From contig DQOE01000037.1 in the NCBI GenBank assembly GCA_015658765.1, forward strand, positions 1 through 10,677: a DNA stretch of 10,677 bases, given 5' to 3'. The notes under the pieces were generated by a model. That model was not told the DNA's origin. It saw only the letters and a list, made by a program, of their open reading frames with translations, and ran no database searches. How positions within the stretch are numbered: the stretch's first letter is position 1; the number at the start of each line of letters is the position of its first letter. Shown here one piece after another: positions 1 through 5,857 of this stretch. The stretch is from Verrucomicrobiota bacterium. GTDB lineage: Bacteria > Verrucomicrobiota > Verrucomicrobiia > Limisphaerales > UBA1096. A program made the position numbers and the translations under genes.

Positions 1-1
1 C

Positions 2-307
2 GCCTGGAACGGTCGCACCTGGAAGGCACCCACCATCCTCAAGACCCTTTCTTCCGTTCAGACTTATGTTTACAAGACCCCGTCCTTCGGCAAAAAGGGA
101 ACCAAGGCGAACCCAAGCATTGTGTGGCTTATTCGCCAGGCGGATTACGGTGGTTCGGGAGCGATCAACAATTATCCCGACAAGACCGATCCGCATGGGG
201 CTGACGGGGAACCGATCCTATTTGCGGACGGTCACACCGAGTTTGTCAAGGTGGGCAATTACATCCGGGGTCGGGATTTTTCCCAGGACTGGAACCATGG
301 ACAGTGA
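2..307 (+). CDS. Prepilin-like protein, C-terminal part only (H-Xn-DG type)
   Basis: This is the last 101 codons of a gene that begins left of the window; the frame is open from the first bases to TGA at 305-307. The C-terminus carries DPHGADGEPILFADGHTEFV, the histidine...Asp-Gly signature that ends the large families of type II secretion/pseudopilin-like proteins (prepilin-type N-terminal methylation domain plus H-X9-DG C-terminus) in Planctomycetota and Verrucomicrobiota. Here ten residues, not nine, separate the His from DG. Such proteins normally have an N-terminal cleavage motif and one hydrophobic helix; that part is outside the window, so the prepilin identity rests on the C-terminus alone. 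Their function is largely unknown; a pseudopilus or surface role is inferred from the family. The gene converges on the membrane-protein gene to its right, with 25 bp between stop codons and no obvious terminator hairpin. Confidence 0.75.
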   Translation, partial: AWNGRTWKAPTILKTLSSVQTYVYKTPSFGKKGTKANPSIVWLIRQADYGGSGAINNYPDKTDPHGADGEPILFADGHTEFVKVGNYIRGRDFSQDWNHGQ

Positions 308-332
308 GTGCGACGGTTGCCGGCGACGTGCC

Positions 333-773
333 TTACGACAGCCCAGGCCACTTGGCCCACGGGATGCGGGAGAGGATGAGCAGCAGGGCGATGGCGTACA
401 GGATAAAGTTCGTCTTGTGGGCTGAGTTGGAGTCGCTTCTTTTTGTCTTGATGCGGGCGACCGTGATCAGCACCGCGGCGATTAGCATCACCAGTGGATG
501 CTCAAGGGCGGAGAGGCGCAGGCTGCTGCTTTTCATTGCGAGGCCGAAATCCTTAAACGCCTGTTGTACGGTGGGGCTCACCAAATACAAAACCAGACCA
601 AGCGTGAATTGGATGTGGACGGCCAACATGGCGGCCAATCCGAATTTCTTGTCCCGTGTCTGGAACTTTCGTCCGTTCAACCATCCCCACAAGGAGTAAA
701 AAGTGAACAACGTCACGAGGAGCAGGACCGCGTATGCAAGGTAATTGTGCAGATTCAATGTTGTTGGGAACAT
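333..773 (-). CDS. Four-helix membrane protein, 'cytochrome B'-like small family
   Basis: 146 residues, ATG start, TAA stop. Four hydrophobic segments are visible at about residues 10-31, 46-66, 92-107 and 121-137, with short charged loops. It matches my memory of a small family found mainly in Bacteroidota and Verrucomicrobiota and often labelled cytochrome B: an N-terminal LHNYL motif, VHIQFTLGLVLYLVSP in helix 2 and a conserved EHP before helix 3. Histidines 9, 53 and 92 all lie at helix ends or inside helices, as haem ligands would, but haem binding is an inference. The gene follows hemH after 79 bp and has its own promoter (TTGACT, 17 bp, TATAAA), so it is probably both a read-through partner of the haem operon and separately transcribed. 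The Shine-Dalgarno region is weak (AAAG close to the ATG). Its substrate and partners are unknown. Confidence 0.7.
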   Translation of the reverse strand: MFPTTLNLHNYLAYAVLLLVTLFTFYSLWGWLNGRKFQTRDKKFGLAAMLAVHIQFTLGLVLYLVSPTVQQAFKDFGLAMKSSSLRLSALEHPLVMLIAAVLITVARIKTKRSDSNSAHKTNFILYAIALLLILSRIPWAKWPGLS

Positions 774-822
774 GTTACTTTAGGTTATTTGGTTTGCGGT
801 ATGAGGTTGACAGCCGTGGAGC

Positions 823-851
823 TTTATAATGGTGGGACAAGGGTCAGTCAA
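823..851 (-). promoter_or_regulatory. Sigma70-type promoter for the four-helix membrane protein gene
   Basis: Read on the minus strand, TTGACT (positions 851-846) and TATAAA (828-823) are separated by exactly 17 bp. Each hexamer differs from consensus at one base. The -35 box starts 2 bp after the hemH stop codon, and the predicted start near 816 leaves a leader of about 43 nt before the ATG at 773. This suggests the membrane-protein gene can be expressed without the haem operon. Found by eye, not tested. Confidence 0.6.
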
Positions 852-852
852 A

Positions 853-1920
853 TCAATCGTTATCTTGGGTCGTATCACCCTGGTTTTGCGATGGACGGCT
901 TAGTGAGAGAAAATCGTGGGTCATGTTTTCCAAGGCATCCAGCCAAAGCGGGTGCTCATTCATGCAGGGGACGAGTTCCAGGCTTTCTCCTCCGGCTTCG
1001 ATGAAGGTTTCCCTTGCCCTCATACCAATTTCCTCGAGGGTTTCCAGGCAGTCACTGACAAATGCCGGGCAAATGACCAGCATGCGCTTGATTCCCCGCT
1101 TGGCCAAGCGGGGGAGCTCGATGTCCGTGTACGGTTTCAACCACGGATCACGGCCAAGCCGGGACTGGAACGCCACCGACTGTTTTTCCGGAGGGATGCC
1201 AGCCACGCGAACGAAGGCATCCACGGTTTTGAAGCATTGTGCACGATAGCAGGTGCCATGCGACGGATGGTTGCCCGAGCAACAGTCGTTGGCCGCGAGG
1301 CAGTGGCTGCCGCTTGGGTCGGTTTTTTTCAGTTGCCGCTCCGGCAGCCCGTGGAAGCTGAACAGCAGGTGATCGTATCCCCGGTCAAGCGTCTCGCGGG
1401 CGCTCGCCACCAAGGCCTGAATAAAGTCCGGTTGATCGAAGAACGGCGGCTGAACGACCAGTTTCACGCCGGGCGCCCTGCGGTGCAGGACGGTTCTGGT
1501 TTTTTCCATCGCGGTCTCGTAGCTGGACATCGCGTAGTGAGGAAAGAGCGGGATCAGGAGGATCTCGTCGATGCCGTGTTCCAGCAGATTGTCGACGGCC
1601 TGCTCGATCCGCGGGTTTTGGTAGCGCATAGCCAGTTCAACCGGGGCGCCGATTCGGGCCTGAAGTTTCTCGCGGACATTCTTGCTGGTGACGACAAGTG
1701 GGCTGCCCTCGGGCAGCCAAACTTTCCGGTAGGCCTCGGCGGATTCTTTTGGGCGGGAGGGAAGGATCAAGAATTCAACCAGAAAGAACCGGACGACCCA
1801 GGGGATGTCCATCACTCGCCCATCCATCAGGAATTCGCGCAGGAATCGGCGCACATCGCCCACGGCCGGTGAGTCCGGTGACCCAAGGTTCAAAAGCAAC
1901 ACTCCTGTGTTTGCACTCAT
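853..1920 (-). CDS. hemH: Ferrochelatase HemH
   Basis: 355 residues, ATG start. HemH inserts Fe(II) into protoporphyrin IX to form protohaem, the last step of the pathway. The N-terminus VLLLNLGSPDSP, the catalytic-histidine motif LLFSFHGLPER (His190) and the C-terminal signature VICPAFVSDCLETLEEI (residues 282-298, with the metal/proton-path glutamates at 293 and 297) are all present, and length is normal for bacterial enzymes. Between residues 207 and 229 there is a cysteine-rich stretch (C207, C213, C214, C224, C229, the last two in CYRAQC). Some bacterial ferrochelatases, such as those of Caulobacter and Mycobacterium, bind a [2Fe-2S] cluster; whether this stretch does so is an inference. 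The start lies 1 bp after the hemY stop, without a strong Shine-Dalgarno, which points to translational coupling. The gene contains a perfect 20-bp palindrome at 1094-1113. Confidence 0.97.
   Translation of the reverse strand: MSANTGVLLLNLGSPDSPAVGDVRRFLREFLMDGRVMDIPWVVRFFLVEFLILPSRPKESAEAYRKVWLPEGSPLVVTSKNVREKLQARIGAPVELAMRYQNPRIEQAVDNLLEHGIDEILLIPLFPHYAMSSYETAMEKTRTVLHRRAPGVKLVVQPPFFDQPDFIQALVASARETLDRGYDHLLFSFHGLPERQLKKTDPSGSHCLAANDCCSGNHPSHGTCYRAQCFKTVDAFVRVAGIPPEKQSVAFQSRLGRDPWLKPYTDIELPRLAKRGIKRMLVICPAFVSDCLETLEEIGMRARETFIEAGGESLELVPCMNEHPLWLDALENMTHDFLSLSRPSQNQGDTTQDND
1094..1113. repeat. 20-bp perfect palindrome, longest copy of the iterated TTGGCCAA family
   Basis: CCCCGCTTGGCCAAGCGGGG is identical to its reverse complement over all 20 bases. 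It lies inside hemH and encodes part of LPRLAKRG. Its core CGCTTGGCCAAGCG recurs exactly at 7398-7411, and the inner TTGGCCAA recurs eight more times in the window. Confidence 0.9.
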
Positions 1921-1921
1921 G

Positions 1922-3286
1922 TCAGTCTATCTTTTTAAGATGGTTGGCGATCCTGCCGGCGGCCTCATGGCCCGAGACGATGGAGTCCACAAGTGAAACC
2001 CCGTCGCGGCAATGCCCGGCAAAAAACAGACCGCTTACGTTTGTTTCCAGTTCATTCATGAACGACTTGAAGCGGTCATAGCCGACGTCGTATTGGGGGA
2101 TAGCCCGGCGATGAACGAAGACGTGTCTGTAAGTCGGTTCGCCGTTGACACCAAGCACGGTTTTCAGGTCATCCATCACGAGGTCGCAGAGTTCATCCGG
2201 AGTTTTCGAGACGAGATGCGGCGCGCGCAGGCCGCCGACGTAACTCGTCAGGAGAACTTGGCCAAGCGGAGCGCGCCCCGGAAACAGGGAGGAGGAAAAA
2301 ATCGTCCCCAGCGAGTGCAATTGCTCCACCACCGGGTTCAGTGCGCCAAACCCGTCCAGCGGGTGCGCCACGTCGTGCCGATGAAAACCCAACACAACGC
2401 TGGCCACGGGGGCGTATTGAATGTCGGCCAGCATCGACAGGTTGACTGGTTTCGACTCAAAGTTGACCTGCATTTCCGCCAGTCGAAACGCCGGCAACGC
2501 GAGCAGCACCGCGGAATAGTCCCCGGCTTGGCCAAGTGACCAAGAGTTGTTTCGTTGGGTGATTTCACTGATCGCTTGGCCGGTGCGAATCTGTTCCTTT
2601 AGCCGTTGGCCAAGCGCGTCGGTCAAGGTTTCCAGCCCTTGGTCGAACGAAAACTTGGGGGCGTTTTTACTGGAGACACCGCCTTGGCGTTTTCGTTCCC
2701 GGCCACCGAGGATTTGACCCAAAATCAGGGAACCGTAGCGCTGCTCCAAGGCGTGCAGTTTGGGGAAGGCCTCGCGCACCGACAACCGTTCCGGTGACCC
2801 GGCGTACACCCCGGCAACAAACGGGTTGATGGCGTAATCCAGAAACTCGCGGCCGATGCGCCGCCGCACAAAGGACGCCAGGTTTTCCTCCACGTCAGCA
2901 GGCGCGCGCCGGATAAAGGGTTCCACCATCAAACGGGCCTTGGCGCGACATGAGAAAAGCGGTGTGAGCAGAAATTCCAGCAGTGATTCGGGAAGCTTGA
3001 CCGGGCGTTTGTCACGGACGATGTAGCGGTTCCCGGTCTGATCGCTGGAATAAATGCGGCGATCCTCGAGGCCCAAATCCCGAACGAGGTCCCCGATTAG
3101 AGGAGAGGTTTCCATGATGGTGTTCGGGCCGCACTCGGCCAGATATTCGCCGTCCCTCACGGTTTGGATGACGCCGCCGACACGGTCGGCAGCCTCGAAA
3201 AGAGTGGCGGGTATCCCGTGCTGCTCCAGTCTGAACGCAGCCGTCAGGCCAGTAATGCCGCCACCTATGATCGCAACCGGTTTCAA
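1922..3286 (-). CDS. hemY: Protoporphyrinogen oxidase, FAD-dependent HemY/HemG type
   Basis: 454 residues. The enzyme oxidises protoporphyrinogen IX to protoporphyrin IX with FAD, normally using oxygen. The N-terminus VAIIGGGITGLTAAF is the dinucleotide-binding motif, with the ribose-binding acid at Glu31. INPFVAGVYAGSPERLS (residues 153-169) is the diagnostic block of the family, and the C-terminal SGLFFAGHCRDGVSLVDSIVSGHEAA region closes the FAD site. The start codon is TTG at 3284-3286, overlapping the hemN TGA as TTGA. A GAGGA Shine-Dalgarno lies 4 nt upstream (3291-3295), and the FAD motif begins five residues in, so no later start is possible. The same fold also covers the coproporphyrinogen oxidase of Gram-positive bacteria (HemY/CgoX). 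Its place after hemN and before hemH supports protoporphyrinogen as substrate. The gene contains three copies of TTGGCCAA, including two of CTTGGCCAAG. Confidence 0.95.
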   Translation of the reverse strand: MKPVAIIGGGITGLTAAFRLEQHGIPATLFEAADRVGGVIQTVRDGEYLAECGPNTIMETSPLIGDLVRDLGLEDRRIYSSDQTGNRYIVRDKRPVKLPESLLEFLLTPLFSCRAKARLMVEPFIRRAPADVEENLASFVRRRIGREFLDYAINPFVAGVYAGSPERLSVREAFPKLHALEQRYGSLILGQILGGRERKRQGGVSSKNAPKFSFDQGLETLTDALGQRLKEQIRTGQAISEITQRNNSWSLGQAGDYSAVLLALPAFRLAEMQVNFESKPVNLSMLADIQYAPVASVVLGFHRHDVAHPLDGFGALNPVVEQLHSLGTIFSSSLFPGRAPLGQVLLTSYVGGLRAPHLVSKTPDELCDLVMDDLKTVLGVNGEPTYRHVFVHRRAIPQYDVGYDRFKSFMNELETNVSGLFFAGHCRDGVSLVDSIVSGHEAAGRIANHLKKID

Positions 3287-4656
3287 ATAGTCCTCGAGTA
3301 CCGGGTTGTGCTGCTGCTTTCGATGTTGGGGTCAAACCTCATGGCGATATTGCGAATGAACAAGCGCCCTGTGTCCGTCACGGTCAGCCCCGATTCATCG
3401 CGGATCAACAACCCGTCGTCCTCCATGTCCTCCAAGCCATCGAGTGAGTCGGCGAACTCCTCGCGGAAGTTTATATCGAGACTGTTCGAGAGGCTGTCAT
3501 AATCCAGGCCCAAGTCGCACATCAGCCGCGTGATCACTATCCGGTATTTTTTCTCGTCATCGGTTACGATGCACCCTTTCGCGATCGGCGTTTTCCCGTC
3601 GTCGACAGCCTGGTAGTACTCTTTCAATTCCTTGATGTTCTGCCAGTAGGCGTCGGGGATTTGTGAGACGGAGGACATCCCGAAGGCGTGGATATCCGCG
3701 CCGCCAAATGTGCTGTACCCCTGAAAATTACGTTGAAGTGTCTTTTGGCTTTGGGCAACGGCCAGTTCATCATCCGGACGCGCGAAGTGATCCATGCCAA
3801 CATACACGTAGCCTTCCGAGGTCAGTTTTTCGATGATTAGCTTCAGCAGGTTCAGCTTGGTTTCCGGCGTTGGAAGGTTTTCCCGTTCCAGTATTTTTTG
3901 TGCCGGCTTGATCCAGGGCACATGGGCATAGCTGAAAACCGCCAGCCGGTTTGGGGACAGTTCGATTATTTCTTCCAGCGTTTTTTCGAAGGAAGATTCC
4001 GTCTGGTGAGGCAGGCCATAGATAAGGTCGATATTGATGGATTCAAATCCTGCCTCCCGCAGCCAGTCCACGCTGTTGCGGGTGATTTCCATGGGCTGAA
4101 TCCTGTTAATCGCTTTTTGGACCTTGGCATTGTTATCCTGAACGCCCATCGAGGCCCGGTTGAAACCGGCCTCCCACAGGGCGCCAACGTGCTCCTTCGT
4201 CAGTCGCCTCGGGTCCACTTCAACGCCGGCTTCGCAATCGGGAGTTTCCCCGAAATGCCGGTGAAGGATTGATCCCAATTTCCTTATCTCATCGGGTCGG
4301 AGAAACGTTGGCGTGCCGCCGCCGAGGTGCATTTGAACGACCTTCCGATTGGGGCTTTCCCCGTTGCAGAACAACGCCATCTCCTTGTCCAGATAATCCA
4401 GATAGCTGGTGCCCTCCTGATGCCGTGAGGTGATGACAGTGGTGCATCCGCAAAACCAGCAGAGCGATTCACAGAAGGGAATGTGGCAGTATAGCGACAG
4501 GTCTCTCTGCGACTGCTTGTTGGCCTGGATCAGATCGTGAAGTCGCTCTTCATCGTACTCCTCGGAGAAGCGGGTCGCGGGGGGGTAGGAGGTATAGCGA
4601 GGCCCGGGGACATCGTATTTGCGGACAAGATTCAGATCGACTGACAGTTTGTTCAC
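3283..4656 (-). CDS. hemN: Oxygen-independent coproporphyrinogen III oxidase HemN (radical SAM)
   Basis: 457 residues. HemN decarboxylates the two propionates of coproporphyrinogen III to give protoporphyrinogen IX, using S-adenosylmethionine and a [4Fe-4S] cluster, without oxygen. Authentic HemN features are visible: GPRYTSYPPATRF at 18-30, LYCHIPFCESLCWFCGC with cysteines 62, 66, 69 and 71 (CX3CX2CXC; the first three bind the cluster), LGGGTPTFL at 111-119, VEVDPR near 145 and GVQDNNAKVQ at 171-180. Length matches true HemN, and the full set of HemN-specific motifs argues against the shorter HemW haem chaperones. The start codon is GTG at 4654-4656, overlapping the hemE stop as GTGA. A strong Shine-Dalgarno (GAGGAA, 4663-4668) lies 6 nt upstream inside hemE. 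The next gene, hemY, overlaps its stop by 4 bp. Confidence 0.97.
   Translation of the reverse strand: MNKLSVDLNLVRKYDVPGPRYTSYPPATRFSEEYDEERLHDLIQANKQSQRDLSLYCHIPFCESLCWFCGCTTVITSRHQEGTSYLDYLDKEMALFCNGESPNRKVVQMHLGGGTPTFLRPDEIRKLGSILHRHFGETPDCEAGVEVDPRRLTKEHVGALWEAGFNRASMGVQDNNAKVQKAINRIQPMEITRNSVDWLREAGFESINIDLIYGLPHQTESSFEKTLEEIIELSPNRLAVFSYAHVPWIKPAQKILERENLPTPETKLNLLKLIIEKLTSEGYVYVGMDHFARPDDELAVAQSQKTLQRNFQGYSTFGGADIHAFGMSSVSQIPDAYWQNIKELKEYYQAVDDGKTPIAKGCIVTDDEKKYRIVITRLMCDLGLDYDSLSNSLDINFREEFADSLDGLEDMEDDGLLIRDESGLTVTDTGRLFIRNIAMRFDPNIESSSTTRYSRTI
3291..3295 (-). promoter_or_regulatory. Shine-Dalgarno deciding the hemY TTG start
   Basis: The minus-strand sequence GAGGA ends 4 nt before TTG at 3286-3284. 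It lies inside the last codons of hemN, which supports the TTG start and coupling of hemY to hemN translation. Confidence 0.65.
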
Positions 4657-5705
4657 TGGAAATTCCTCACTGTAGTGACGACGGATTCTATATTTTCCAG
4701 CTTGGCGTCCATCGTCACGCCATGGCCAAGGTTGAAGATATAACGGTGAAACCCGCGCATGGTTTCCAGGATGCGGTTGGTTTCCCTTGCGGCAATCTCG
4801 GGGGTTGACGTGAGCACTGCGGGATCCAGGTTTCCCTGGATTCCCATTTGATCAGGCATGCGGTTCCGGATGTCCCCAAGATCGACCGTCCAGTCCACGC
4901 TCAAAAACTGCGCGCCGGTTTCAGCCAAGTGCTCGAGCGAGCCAAGCGTTCCCCTTGAAAAAACGATCACAGGAGCCTTGCCGGCCAAGCGGGAAACGAT
5001 TTCGCCGATCCATTTTCCCGAGGCGAACGGGTAATGTGCCGGTGGCAGGCATCCCCCCATCGAGTCGAAAATCTGCACGGCATCCGCGCCGGCCTCGATC
5101 TGCATTTCCAGATAGTCGGCGACGGCATCGGTCAGCTTTTCCATCAGGCATTCAAACAAGCCTGGGTCCTCGTGATACAACCGCCGGGCCAGCATGGTGT
5201 CCTGGGAGCTCCCCCCGATCATGTAGTTGGCCAAGGTCCACGGCGAACCGGCAAATCCCAACAACGCCTGCTGTCCGTTGAGTTCCCGTTTGATCTGGCA
5301 CAGCGCTTGGCGTGAGTAGGCTAAGCGCTCCCGAAGCCCCGAGGTGTCCAGCCGTTCGATGTCCTTCCGGTTGCCGATGGTGAACTCCATCCTGATCCCG
5401 TTGCCGTCGGTGAAACTGTACGGTTGGCCAAGCGCTTCCGGCACGACGAGAATGTCGCTGAACAGGATCGCGGCATCGAGGGGGAACCGGCGGAGGGGTT
5501 GCAGCGTCACCTCGGTGGCCAGGTCGGGTGACTGGACCATCTCGAGGAAGGTGTGTTTCTCCTTTAGTTTCCGGTATTCTGGCAGGGAACGGCCGGCTTG
5601 CCGCATGAGCCAGACGGGAGGGCGGGTGACGGCGTTGCCGCTGCATGCGTCCAGGAAAAGTTCCCTGCTGTTGGTTGAATTGTGAGCCACTAACGTCTTT
5701 GCCAA
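4653..5705 (-). CDS. hemE: Uroporphyrinogen decarboxylase HemE
   Basis: 350 residues as given. HemE removes four acetate carboxyls from uroporphyrinogen III to make coproporphyrinogen III in the cytoplasm. Signatures are VWLMRQAGRSLPEYR (31-45, substrate-binding Arg), LFSDIL with the catalytic Asp84, GFAGSPWTLANYMI (150-163), DAVQIFDSMGGCLPP (208-222), MGIQGNLDP (287-295) and NLGHGV with His328. The first gene of the haem operon, it is preceded by a good promoter at 5792-5820. The exact start is uncertain. No ATG is available in frame near the N-terminus; TTG at 5703-5705 has no visible Shine-Dalgarno, a GTG follows five codons later, and the frame stays open upstream to CTG codons beside a GGAAGGGGAG run near 5739-5748. 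Family alignment places the conserved region from about residue 13, so any of these is tolerable. Confidence 0.96.
   Translation of the reverse strand: MAKTLVAHNSTNSRELFLDACSGNAVTRPPVWLMRQAGRSLPEYRKLKEKHTFLEMVQSPDLATEVTLQPLRRFPLDAAILFSDILVVPEALGQPYSFTDGNGIRMEFTIGNRKDIERLDTSGLRERLAYSRQALCQIKRELNGQQALLGFAGSPWTLANYMIGGSSQDTMLARRLYHEDPGLFECLMEKLTDAVADYLEMQIEAGADAVQIFDSMGGCLPPAHYPFASGKWIGEIVSRLAGKAPVIVFSRGTLGSLEHLAETGAQFLSVDWTVDLGDIRNRMPDQMGIQGNLDPAVLTSTPEIAARETNRILETMRGFHRYIFNLGHGVTMDAKLENIESVVTTVRNFQ
4663..4668 (-). promoter_or_regulatory. Shine-Dalgarno deciding the hemN GTG start
   Basis: GAGGAA on the minus strand lies 6 nt before the GTG at 4656-4654, inside the end of hemE. It is the clearest ribosome-binding site in the operon and fixes the non-ATG start. 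Confidence 0.75.
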
Positions 5706-5791
5706 TGATTTGATAAAAGAGGATGCAGTCGGCAGCTCCCCTTCCGCACAACATATCAGCTCGATCCCTTTGGCTCAAATGAACATTGCAG

Positions 5792-5820
5792 ATTACAAAC
5801 GGGTTGAGAGGCATTGACAA
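5792..5820 (-). promoter_or_regulatory. Sigma70-type promoter for the haem operon
   Basis: On the minus strand, TTGTCA (5820-5815) and TGTAAT (5797-5792) are separated by exactly 17 bp, each one base from consensus. The predicted start near 5785 gives a leader of about 80 nt before the hemE TTG at 5705. It lies in the 152-bp gap between hemE and the divergent DUF1549/DUF1553 gene. No comparable promoter was found for the rightward gene. Identified by eye. Confidence 0.6.
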
Positions 5821-5857
5821 CCATGCTCACCGCTTGGGAAAGTCCGTTCCAGCCGCA

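Noticed and set aside
807..830. Plus-strand TTGACA (807-812) and TATAAT (825-830)
   Set aside because: Both hexamers are perfect, but the spacer is 12 bp, too short for a sigma70 promoter, and no plus-strand gene follows. The overlapping minus-strand pair has correct 17-bp spacing and a gene.
916..1872. 318-codon plus-strand open frame opposite hemH
   Set aside because: It is antisense to the conserved hemH frame, has no family resemblance and arises from high G+C third positions.
5152..5820. 222-codon minus-strand frame over hemE, starting within the haem promoter
   Set aside because: It runs out of frame through the conserved hemE sequence and has no family features.
5786..5857. TTG start at 5786 for the DUF1549/DUF1553 gene
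   Set aside because: It has no Shine-Dalgarno, overlaps the haem promoter and would bury the signal peptide 24 residues inside the protein.
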